Assembly (NCBI GenBank): GCA_965644315.1
Contig: CBFFRQ010000123.1
Span: 1 to 48,567, forward strand
Direction of reading: 5' to 3'
DNA from: Caecitellus pseudoparvulus
Taxonomy: Eukaryota > Bigyra: Bicosoecida
DNA length: 48,567 bases
This document shows positions 1-8,407 of this stretch, in pieces (position 1 is the stretch's first letter; each line of letters begins with the position of its first letter). The position numbers were made by a program, and so were the translations under genes. Under the pieces are notes generated by a model. The model saw only the letters and a list, made by a program, of their open reading frames with translations. It was not told the origin of the DNA and ran no database searches.

Positions 1-354
1 TCGCCATCATGCGCGCGTGCGCTGTGGTGCAAGGGAGCTGGCGCAGGAAGTTGGCGGCCCGGCTGTGGAGGCGGAATTTGGGGCCCAAAATAGCCCACTT
101 TGCGGCGGTCTCCTGCGCCATCCAGAGCGGAGCAGCGCGTGCCAATGCGACCACCGGCATGCACACATCGAACGTAGTGCCCTCTGCGATTTTTGCCAAA
201 ATGACCTCTGCACCAGGCCAAAGTGACGGGGCTGTGCCAGGGCCAGCCCCGCCTGCGCCACCACGCCTGACCACCCCCATCCCTTTGCGCGGCTCACTGC
301 GGCACCCCCGGCACGAAACGAAATCGACACAAAGTAGACATGAAGCAACGCCAT
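1..354 (-). CDS. 5' part of an unidentified gene running off the left edge
   Basis: Read on the minus strand, positions 208 to 1 are open and protein-like. They include the stretches IAEGTTFDVCMPVVALA and MAQETAAKWAILGPKFR, with alternating hydrophobic and charged residues and no stop. An ATG at 354 begins MALLHVYFVSIS in another frame. A GT donor in phase 1 near 313-316 and an acceptor GTGCAG ending at 209 would join the two frames through an intron of about 105 nt, the usual size here. The gene is divergent from the NTPase gene, with 104 nt between start codons. The rest of the protein lies outside the window and I do not recognise the family. The coding frame of 1-208 is reasonably supported; the first exon is an inference. 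Confidence 0.45.
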
Positions 355-411
355 TCCCTTCCGTTTTAGACTTCTGAAGCGCCCGGAGGGCGAAACTTGT
401 CAAAGAGCCCG

Positions 412-437
412 ACCCGCCGAGTTGCAACTCGGCGGGT
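412..437. promoter_or_regulatory. 26-bp perfect palindrome in a divergent promoter
   Basis: The 13-base half-site ACCCGCCGAGTTG at 412-424 is followed directly by its exact reverse complement at 425-437. After a short mismatch, the arms resume pairing as AGAGC (404-408) with GCTCT (442-446). It lies between the divergent starts at 354 (minus) and 459 (plus), 21 nt before the plus-strand ATG. It could be the binding site of a dimeric transcription factor shared by both genes, or a hairpin in the NTPase 5' leader. Nothing in the sequence decides between these. Confidence 0.6.
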
Positions 438-458
438 TGGCGCTCTCAAAAAATTCTC

Positions 459-2112
459 ATGACTGCAGCCCTTCGTGCCCATAGACCACCTGCTGCCAGC
501 CTTCCAAAAACTGACTCGAATCAAACGGAGACTGCACAGAAGGCGCGCAGGACCCCAAGCCTGTCTTCTGACCGGCTTCAAGGGCGTTGGGAAGACCCAC
601 TTGCAGGAGGCATATGCCAGGCAGGTGGCTGTGAGGAACACCAGCGCGGGAGGCGACGGGCTCACACTGTGCTGCAGCATAAACCTTGCGGTGCACAAGC
701 CTTCCAACACTAGTAGCTTTTATGAATGGCTACTTGGGTCAGTCGCAAGCAAGCTCTCAGACCTGAAAGGGTGTGAGTCTGTCACGAAGGTGCTGGGGCT
801 GCTGGCCAGCTCTGCACATGGCGAACCTCGTGAGACGGTTGATGTGGAGCACCTGCTGTCCATGGCGTCGTCAGAGGGCGGCGCCGGCAGCGCTGCCCCC
901 TCAGGGCTGTCGCCTGAGGTGTGCGCAGTTCTGGCCGACGAAGAAACAGACGATTGGCTGGGCCTGGCGAGCGCCGTACTGAGAGAAGCCAACATCGCCG
1001 TCATTGTGCTCATTGACAACGCCGACTGCCTGTTTCAGGGCAAGCACTTCACACGGGAATGTGCAGACCTGTGGTGTGCTCAGCTGCGGTACCTGCTGTC
1101 GTTGGAGTACCCTGCTGTTGGCGTGGTCCTGTGCACAGCCTTCCAGCGGGCTCAGCAGCTGTTCGCTTACGACAGGCGGCCTCATGAGTTCCCGCCCCGC
1201 TTCACACATCATGAGCTGCGAAAGGACTGGGATGTGTCCAACCTCGTGTACATTCGCGTGGGGGGGCCTGCCTGGAGCCGCGCGTCCCTCATGGCCTTCC
1301 TCCTCACACACATGTGCAGGGAAGTGGACAGCTCATTCTCCCTCCTCCGGCACCACCTTGACCAGCAGCCATCAGAGGATGCGCTTCAGGTGGCGAGAGA
1401 TCTCGACGCACTGTGCCTGCAGGGCTGGAAGGGAGATGCTGATGCAAGCTCTGAACTGAAGCTGGACGCTTTCCTGGTGCATATCATGGAGCAGTTCGGG
1501 CAAACACCCAAACACCTCATCAAAGCAGTCCCCAAGCTTGTTAGCGCATGCCAGGAGCCAGGGGCATGGCCAGTAGCCACGGAGGAAGCTTCAGTGGAGG
1601 CTGACATGGAGCAGACTGTCCCTATGCCCAACCTGTTGCTGGATACCTTCCACGAGATCTTGTCAGATGCCAAGCGAGAGCAGCTGGCCCAGGACACCCT
1701 GCTCACCTTCCGCTCTGGGCAGTACACCGTAACCAAGACAGAGCTGGAAAGATCCCTGGAAGTGTACATCCCCCGCCAGGCACGACAGGCTGCAGCTGCA
1801 GCAGGCTACGGTGCCGCTCGCCCGGCACCTGCTCTTGCCATTCCGACTGCTCTGCAGTGCATCAACACCGCCTTGGATGCTGGATGGCTTGTCCCCCACC
1901 CTCGTGGTCTGAGCCTGGGCAGCCTACAAGCGTACCGCCAGAGCTTGTGTGGAGGTGTGCACCCTGACATCATTAAGTGGATGCGGGAAGGCGAGTTTGG
2001 CAAGCAGGCTGAGTTGCCCATTGCCCGTGCCTTGGCGAGGATGCAGAGTCCCATGGGAGGTGTGCTTGAGCGGCCCACCCACGAGTCAGTGCTGTGCGGC
2101 AACGATGGCTAA
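459..2112 (+). CDS. P-loop NTPase (AAA/STAND-like) of unknown role
   Basis: The proposed exons are 459-474 and 551-2112, giving 525 residues. The frame holding the P-loop has a stop at 460-462 and no upstream ATG. The ATG at 459, an intron 475-550 (GTGCCC donor, CTGAC branch-like sequence, GCGCGCAG acceptor) and a phase-1 join restore one frame. Walker A is GFKGVGKT at about residues 14-21. A Walker B-like segment, IVLIDNADCLF, lies near residues 155-165. The remainder is helical, with no membrane segment. The C-terminal third (LQCINTALDAGWLVPH) could be a winged-helix-like region. I compared it with ORC4 and ORC5 and found no convincing match beyond the NTPase motifs. The 25-nt alternative intron ending at 499 is unlikely. 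Function unknown. Confidence 0.62.
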
Positions 2113-2972
2113 CGGTCTCCAACCCTGACATGGTGAGGGCTCTCAGCGTGCAGTCCCGCCCGCCGACCCAGGGTGCACCAACGAGGCAGGCTCTAGCACA
2201 GCAGTTGGAATGCAAAGCAGCACCGTGTGCCCAGCCTCTCACGCCGGTGCCACGCCTGGTACTCTGCACTCCTCACCCGCTGTGTGCCGCTCGCCGCTGC
2301 TGCCCCAGATCTTCCACGCAACACAGCTGCCGCCGAGAGTGGACTGGGCTGATCACCTGCGCTGCTGCTTGCAGCATGCTGGGACCCAGTTCAGACCCCA
2401 CCCGCCCACTGACTGCGCGACACTGCCTCCATCACCTTGCACGATGCAGAAGATTACCTGCAGCCAGGGGAGGCGAGCGCAGACACGTCGCCCAGAGCTG
2501 GAGAGACGCTGACTGGTTCGGCGATCTGAAGAAAAGTATCATCATTGACTCCCCCACAAATCTCCGCACACAATCTGCCACCCACCTGGCTCAACGAATC
2601 ATGAACCGGATGTTTCCGTGGTTCTTCAAGGGCTGTTCTGATTCCTTCGTGCACGCCAGACCACTTCGCCTTCCCTCATAGTGCTCGGATGCACCGTTAG
2701 GTGCTGAGAGACGGCTACGCTATGCTGGCTCACACTCTCGCGATGCAGCTGGGAACGCACCCCGCCCAGCCCTTCGTCCGTGCGGAAACGAGGCAACGGG
2801 CCAGCATCAGCAGACCGTCCCCCGCAGTGGCGCTCATCAGACACTTTCCACTGCCTGCCGCCCCACTGCGCCAGGGAAGCAGCCGTGCCCCCGCACACTG
2901 CCTGGGCAGTGTCCTTGCCCTGGCAAGCACTCTCTCCCCCGCACACTCGCCCCACACAGCAATCGCCCAACC
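2113..2972. other. 860-nt spacer between two plus-strand genes, partly unexplained
   Basis: This is the longest stretch without a firm gene. Plus-strand reading frames here are long but low-complexity and lack a supported start. The minus strand shows a chain of splice-like sites, described separately at 2273-2654. Positions 2660-2972 hold pyrimidine- and CA-rich sequence leading into the PRP31 start and are probably its promoter and 5' UTR. No repeat or RNA gene is recognised. Confidence 0.5.
2273..2654 (-). CDS. possible short spliced minus-strand gene, incomplete
   Basis: Three minus-strand segments join in one frame: 2654-2586, 2525-2458 and 2378-2273. The first intron (2526-2585, 60 nt) has a GTGGGT donor and a strong ACTTTTCTTCAG acceptor, and is clearly AT-richer than its flanks. 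The second (2379-2457, 79 nt) is GTAATC...CCCAG with phase-2 joins. The product would read through TALEEPRKHPVHDSLSQ and ISPVHSRRQLCCVEDLG. The 5' end is not found: the frame has a stop just upstream of the first segment. A competing splice pattern from an ATG near 2677 also stays open. The gene would fit the alternating-strand layout, converging with the NTPase gene. No family is recognised, and this may be noise in GC-rich DNA. Confidence 0.3.
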
Positions 2973-4667
2973 ATGGTACGTGGCACCCCGCCCATACACT
3001 CCAACAGACGCCGGCACACACCCACACACGCGACTCACACACCACCCCAGGCACTGGCCGAGCCGACACTGTTGGAAGAGGACTTCTTAGCGGACCTGGA
3101 TGACGAAGAGGAGGAGGAGAAGGGGGGCGGGGACACCGGCGCCGCACCGGCGGTGGGCGAACCAGGGCAAGTGTCTGGGCCACCAGCCCAGGCCACAGCG
3201 GAAGCCACGACGACAGGGGAGGGTGAAAGTGTTCACACAGGACATTCATCGACACCCTCTGCCGCGTCTGTGCAGCCCACTGCATCTGCCAGTGCGCAGG
3301 GCAGCGAACAAGCCGCCGAGGGTGGCGGAGCGATTTCCGCACCCTCCTCGGCAGGCGCCCGCCTGCGCAGCATCAAGGCCATCCGCAGCAGCAGCGAGTA
3401 CCAGGCGCAGCTGCGTGAAATCCGCGACCGCCTGGCGGCAGGCAACGTCGGCCACGCCCTCAGCAAGCCCCTGGAGCTGGACCCCACGTACAGGGCTATG
3501 GTGGCTGCCAACGCCACCATGCACGCCATGCAGGAGGAGGTGCTGGCGCTGCACCGCTTCATCGCAGACGTGTACGCGGACAAGTTCCCGGAGCTAGAGC
3601 AGATCGTGCCGGACGTCGTGAAGTTCGTCAACACCGTGCGCATCATCGGCAATGAGACGGACATGGCGTCGCTGGCCGAGCCGCTGGGCGAGGTGCTGCC
3701 GCAGAGTGTGGTGATGGTGATCACCATCACGGGCTCCGCCAGCGCCACCGGCACCCTGCCTGCCGCCGACCTGCAGGCGGTGCGCGAGGCGTGCGACGAG
3801 GTGCAGGCGCTGCTGGCGGAGAAGGGCGCCTTCCTGCGTTTCATCGAGTCCTTCATGGCGGTGGTGGCGCCCAACGTCACGGCCATCCTGGGCCACACCA
3901 TCGCCGCCCAGCTCATCGGCATTGCCGGCGGACTGGTGGCGCTGTCCCGCATCCCCGGCAGCACGGTGCAGGTGCTGGGGCAGGAGCGCAAGGCGCTGGG
4001 GGGGCAATCCGCCCGGGCTGCTAGCTTGCACCGGGGGGTGGTGTACGGAGCACCTGTGGTGGGGACGGCCCCCCCCGACCTGCGCCTGAAAGCGGGCAAG
4101 CTGGTGGCCAACAAGGTCGTCCTGGCGGCACGCGTGGACAGCATGCAGGGCGCGCCCGACGGCAGCGTGGGGCAGAAGTACGTTGCGGAAATTGCTTCGG
4201 AGCTGGAGCGGCGCCAAGCGCCCCCCCCCTCACGCACCGTGAAGCCCCGCCCACGCCCTGACGACAAGCCCTCCCGCAAGCGTGGAGGGCGGCGGTACCG
4301 TGCGTTGAAGGAGCGCCTGGGGCTGACTGCGGTGCGCAAGGCAGCGAACCGCCTGTCGACGTCGGAGAGTGCTGCGGAATATGGAGACGTCGCCATGGGC
4401 ATGGACCGCGGCATGCTGAACCAGGACGTGGGGGGCAGCGTCCGCGTCAAGGCCGCCAACCAGAAGATCCTCAAGAAACGCCGAGTGGACGCCGGCGCAG
4501 CCTCCGCCGCCACGCACGGCCTCGCCTCCACCATCGCCTTCACGCCCGTGCAGGGCATGGAGCTGGTGAACCCCGACGCTGCCGCGGAGCGAGTCAAGGC
4601 CGCCAACGCCAAGTACTTCGGCAGCGGCAGCTTCTCCACAGTGCCGTCAGCGGGCGCTGGCAAGTAG
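2973..4667 (+). CDS. PRP31: U4/U6 snRNP protein Prp31 (pre-mRNA splicing factor)
   Basis: The exons are 2973-2975 and 3051-4667, giving 539 residues against about 500 in human. The first exon is only the ATG. A GTACGT donor follows at once and a CCCCAG acceptor ends at 3050. The spliced start MALAEPTLLEEDFLADLDDE matches the acidic Prp31 N-terminus. Family landmarks follow: the Nop domain with APNVTAILGHTIAAQLIGIA and the LSR-P-like block ALSRIPGSTVQVLG, then PPDLRLKAGKLVANK, LAARVDS, the basic KRGGRRYRALKERLGLT, and near the C-terminus VAFTP/LEIVNP-type sequence (IAFTPVQGMELVNP). The protein binds U4 snRNA with the 15.5K protein and helps form the tri-snRNP in the nucleus. The 75-nt intron is in frame and stop-free, so an unspliced message would add 25 residues after the Met. 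Confidence 0.96.
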   Translation: MVRGTPPIHSNRRRHTPTHATHTPPQALAEPTLLEEDFLADLDDEEEEEKGGGDTGAAPAVGEPGQVSGPPAQATAEATTTGEGESVHTGHSSTPSAASVQPTASASAQGSEQAAEGGGAISAPSSAGARLRSIKAIRSSSEYQAQLREIRDRLAAGNVGHALSKPLELDPTYRAMVAANATMHAMQEEVLALHRFIADVYADKFPELEQIVPDVVKFVNTVRIIGNETDMASLAEPLGEVLPQSVVMVITITGSASATGTLPAADLQAVREACDEVQALLAEKGAFLRFIESFMAVVAPNVTAILGHTIAAQLIGIAGGLVALSRIPGSTVQVLGQERKALGGQSARAASLHRGVVYGAPVVGTAPPDLRLKAGKLVANKVVLAARVDSMQGAPDGSVGQKYVAEIASELERRQAPPPSRTVKPRPRPDDKPSRKRGGRRYRALKERLGLTAVRKAANRLSTSESAAEYGDVAMGMDRGMLNQDVGGSVRVKAANQKILKKRRVDAGAASAATHGLASTIAFTPVQGMELVNPDAAAERVKAANAKYFGSGSFSTVPSAGAGK

Positions 4668-4670
4668 GCA

Positions 4671-4696
4671 CCGCCGCCGCCGCCGCCGCCGCCGCC
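4671..4696 (+). repeat. (CCG)n trinucleotide repeat
   Basis: Almost nine uninterrupted CCG units begin three bases after the PRP31 stop codon, in the 97-nt gap before the convergent MCU gene. The tract is probably in the PRP31 3' UTR and, read as CGG, in the MCU 3' UTR. Such a run is prone to length change. Confidence 0.85.
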
Positions 4697-4764
4697 TTAT
4701 GTCACACCGTGTGCATTGGGAGACACTGCCTGGCGGGAGGGGGGGGGACACCGCCCCCGCCGCC

Positions 4765-6376
4765 TCAGCGGGCCGCGTGGATGAGGCGCCCCACCGCCGC
4801 CTCCGCGTCGTCGGATGTGCTGCTGGTCACGGCCGCCGCCTGCGCCAGGATCTCCGTCCCCGCCGGCGTCCGCAGTGTGTCGTACACGGTGGTGAGGGAG
4901 GGGGAGAAGCGCGTCATGGACAGCAGCTCCAGACGCTTGCGGCAGCGGGCCTCGGCAGCCTCCAGGTTGGCGATGTCCACCTCCAGGTCTCCCACGGGGC
5001 CGCCCACACCCGCCATGGCCTCCGCCAGGCCCTCATCCACGGCGTCAGCGCCTGACGTCACCGCACGCTTCGCCTGGCGCGCTTGCTGCCACTGCCGCAC
5101 CACAGCGGACATGTTCTCGAACTCCAGCTCCTTGCGCGTGAGCAGCCACCAGGCGTAGCCAGAGATGACGGCGCCCTGCCCCAGCGCCCACGTCACGGGC
5201 TCGATGATGTCCCAGGACAGCACGGAGTACGTCATGGTGACCATGAACCCCATCATGCCGCTGTACGACACCAGCACGCCCACGTTGAACAGCTTCGCAG
5301 TGCTGGCGGCTGACGCGTCCACCACTTGCTTCGCTGACCGCCGAGCGTCCAGGGCTGCCTGGATGCGTTTCAACTGCTCCTCCACCTTGCTGCGTTCCGC
5401 GTTCACCAGTGACTCCACCGGCCCCTCCAGCCCGTACGCCCTGAACACGGAGTCAATCACGTCCTCGGGCTGCAGGAACACCGTGTTCCGAATGCCCTCG
5501 TCGGGGTGGTTCCGGAAATGCAAAATGACGCCCGCTGTGTGCAGCGCTGCGCTCAAATCCTCAGCCTCCCCCCGACTGACGCCGTTCTCGTCTGCAACGC
5601 GCACGAACTCGTCCCAGGAGATGGTGCGTTTCGCGAGGGCCTGCAGGCGGCGCCGTGTGCGCACAAAGGCGCCCTTCTGCATGATCTCCCGCACGTTCAA
5701 GCGGTGGTAGCCAGATGCCGCGCTCTGCACTCCATAGGCGCCGCCGACATACGAAGGCACCGGCACGGGCAGCAGGTCTGTTGACTCGCCCGCCTGCAGG
5801 TACAGCACCGTTGCGTTTTGCAGGGCTGCGTGCAAGCTGGTGCTGGCGGTCAGTTTTTCCTGGTCGGGGCCCAGAAAACGCGCCCCCACGAGGGAGGCGG
5901 CGCCTGATGCCGACAACATGGCTTCTGCTGTGGCAACGGTGGCTGTATGCGGCACTGCCACCACCATGCGCTGGTCGGCACCCGCCTGAGGCAGGGTGAA
6001 AGAGAACTCGAAAAACCCTGGCACAAACTTCAGCGACGCCGTGGCCGCGCTCAGAGTGCTCATGCACCGGGGAATGCAGGCTGGGGCGTGCCCTACGCGC
6101 GGGGAGTTTCCCAAGTGAAACGCCCGCTGCACCACACACGCCGGCGCGCTCGACTCACCGACAGGGGCGGAAGACCCAACAGAGAGGGCAAGTGTGTTGC
6201 TGTACTCAGAGGTGTACACGGCGCCTGTAGTCGCGTAGGGTGCACTGGGTGAGGCACGGCCAGCGTTGCAGGGCGCAGGCGTGGTGACCGCTGGCACCCT
6301 CACCTGCACGAGCGACAGCCAAGCGCCCTGCACTGCGGGCGGCGCCAGCCACAGAGCGACTTGCAGCAGCCAGCAT
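4765..6376 (-). CDS. MCU: mitochondrial calcium uniporter pore subunit
   Basis: The exons are 6376-6304 and 6224-4765, giving 510 residues. The first exon encodes MLAAASRSVAGAARSAGRLA, an acid-free, Arg/Ala/Ser-rich mitochondrial presequence. A GTGAGG donor, a 79-nt intron and a CTACAG acceptor join it in phase 1 to the long frame. Near residue 365 is the selectivity-filter signature WDIIEP between two membrane helices (GVLVSYSGMMGFMVTMTYSV and ALGQGAVISGYAWWLL), as in the MCU family (WDxxEP). A coiled-coil region (about 320-340) precedes the first helix and another follows the second. This is the Ca2+-conducting pore of the inner mitochondrial membrane. The open frame extends further upstream than exon 2, but only through non-ATG codons. 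No MICU or EMRE gene is seen nearby. Confidence 0.93.
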
Positions 6377-6759
6377 TTCCACCTACACAGTCACAGCACC
6401 AGGAGGCGCAGTGGTGCTCGTGGCTCGCTGTAAGGGCCACTCGGGTGTGCCTTCCGGCACCGATGGCGCAGACGAAGCGGCAACTGCGCTGGAGACGTCT
6501 GCAACGGTACGCAGACTGGAAGCGGTGAGGGCGTGGTGGCGGACAGCCGGGCAGAGGGTGCAGGAATCGGGAAATACCGCGCTGGATGCATTTGCCGGCA
6601 CTTGCATCGCACCTTGTGTGTCTGCAGCACGCCCTCGCAAACTCCCTCCGAACCAATGCACGTGCCGAAGCACTTTCCGAAAGCCACGCGCATTCCGCCT
6701 GAACGCCTGCTGGTGCTGAGAGCGCTGCTCCCCCAGCCCCCCCCCTGCACGCAGCCGCC
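6377..6759. promoter_or_regulatory. divergent promoter region, MCU and sterol reductase
   Basis: These 383 nt separate the two start codons. Short open frames on both strands lack protein-like composition. A pyrimidine-rich run (CCCCCAGCCCCCCCCC) lies just before the reductase ATG. No TATA box or repeat is recognised. Confidence 0.5.
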
Positions 6760-8239
6760 ATGGCTCGCTCCAACTCTCGCCCTCGCAAGCGGGCGGAAGA
6801 TGCCGCTGACCACGCCACTGCTGCCCCCTCAACCAAGGGCGAGGCGCCGGCAAAGACGACCCACTTCGAGTTTGGAGGGCCAGTGGGCACCATCTTCATC
6901 AGCGCCTCCCTGCCGCTCTTCGTCTGGCTGCTGGCGGTGGCCAACAGGGGCAGCCAGTGGCCAGACCTGACCTGGCGCCCGACCTGGCAAGAAGTGAGCG
7001 ACAGCTTTGACGCCACAGCGTTCGCCGTCGTGCTGGGGTGGCTGCTGTTCCAGGGCGTCCTGTACTACGTCGCGCCTGGAAAGTGGGTGGAGGGCACCAC
7101 CCTCGCGGACGGCACCAAGCTCAAGTACCCCATCAACGGTGAGAGCGCTCAAATTCCGCAGGGCACCCCTCCGAACTCTGCAGCCGCCTGCCCCCGCCCC
7201 CTCGCCCAGCCTTCTCTTCTCTCTGCATCACTGTGGCCGTGCTCATTCCCCTGCACCTGTATGTCGCCCCCCTCACGTGGCTGGCGGAGCACTACACCCA
7301 AGTTGCCACCGCTGCAATCTCCGTCTCCCTGGCGCTGTCTGTGTACTTGTACCTGGCCTCTTTCGCCCCTGGCGCCGCCCTGGCACACGGGGGCAACAGC
7401 GGCTACCCCGTGTACGACTTCTTCATGGGGCGCGAGTTGAACCCCCGTCTCTTTGGCGGCACCTTTGACCTCAAGTACTTTTGCGAACTGCGCCCAGGTA
7501 CGCCTCACCCCCTGCACTGCACTGCACTGCAGGCCCTGTCCACACACGCTGCCCCCTCCTGGTCCACACAGGCCTCATCGGCTGGGCCGTGCTGGACGCC
7601 GCCTTCGCTCTGCAGCAGTACGGGCAGGAGGGGGCGGTGTCCCCCTCCATGGCGCTGGTTCTGGCCTTCCAGGCGTATTACGTCCTGGACGCCCTCTGGT
7701 TCGAGCAGTGCATCCTGACCACCGTGGACATCACCACGGACGGCTTCGGCATGATGCTGGTCTTCGGCGACCTCGCCTGGGTCCCCTTCACGTACACTCT
7801 CCAGGCCCGCTACCTCGCCTCCGTGCCCGTGTCCCTGCCTGCCGCCGGCATTGCCGCCATCCTGGCGCTCAAGGCACTGGGCCTGTACATCTTCCGCGCC
7901 AGCAACCTGCAGAAAGACACGTTCAGGGGGCGCCCGGCCGACCCCTCTGTGAAGAACCTCGCCTTCATCCAGACGCAGCGGGGCACACGTCTGCTGGCGG
8001 AGGGCTGGTGGGGCATGGCGCGACATGTGAACTACTTGGGGGACTGGCTCATGGGCGTGGCATGGTGCCTGCCCTGCGCCTTCGGCTCCCCAGTGCCGTA
8101 CTTCTACGCTGCGTACTTCGCAGTGCTCCTCATCCACCGCGAGCGCAGGGATGACCACAAGTGTGCCGTGAAGTACGGTGCCGACTGGGACAAGTACCGC
8201 ACCCGTGTCCCCTGGCGCATCGTGCCAGGGGTGTACTGA
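6760..8239 (+). CDS. ERG24: delta(14)-sterol reductase (ERG24/FACKEL family)
   Basis: The exons are 6760-7138, 7210-7497 and 7572-8239, all phase-1 joins, giving 444 residues. The N-terminus is basic and hydrophilic, followed by about eight to ten hydrophobic segments. Family landmarks are FFMGRELNPRLFGGTFDLK, the block TDGFGMMLVFGDLAWVPFTY, and the C-terminal run GWWGMARHVNYLGDW, with YFYAAYFAVLLIHRERRDDH and the terminal YRTRVPWRIVPGVY. This order matches sterol C-14 reductases; 7-dehydrocholesterol reductase is a close relative and slightly less likely. The enzyme reduces the C14=C15 double bond of sterol intermediates with NADPH in the ER membrane. Its presence implies that the organism makes its own sterols. 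The second intron contains four tandem CTGCA units. Confidence 0.93.
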
Positions 8240-8407
8240 GCACGGCGCACGCAGTGGTGGTGCTGGGCACACAATGCACATGATTCATGTCGACTGTGCT
8301 CCGCCACAGCGCAGTTGTCCGCCGCAGCCACGCCCAGGGCAAAGGCGACGACCAGCGGCAGAGCCACGCACACACCCTGCGCTACCGTTAGGGCTGCTTG
8401 GCAGGGC

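Noticed and set aside
475-499. 25-nt intron in the NTPase gene
   Set aside because: It would restore the frame, but every other intron here is at least 60 nt.
475-2112. GTG at 475 as start of the NTPase
   Set aside because: Eukaryotic initiation at GTG is unlikely, and an ATG at 459 with a 76-nt intron joins in phase.
459-2112. ORC4 or ORC5 identity for the NTPase
   Set aside because: Only the generic P-loop and Walker B agree; the family's other blocks and winged-helix landmarks were not found.
3233-4663. 476-codon minus-strand open frame antisense to PRP31
   Set aside because: It starts without a supported ATG, has Ser/Ala/Arg composition typical of the antisense of GC3-rich coding DNA, and PRP31 on the other strand is certain.
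7139-7571. Single-exon reading of the sterol reductase
   Set aside because: The conserved frame changes twice; both changes coincide with 71- and 74-nt GT-AG introns in phase 1.
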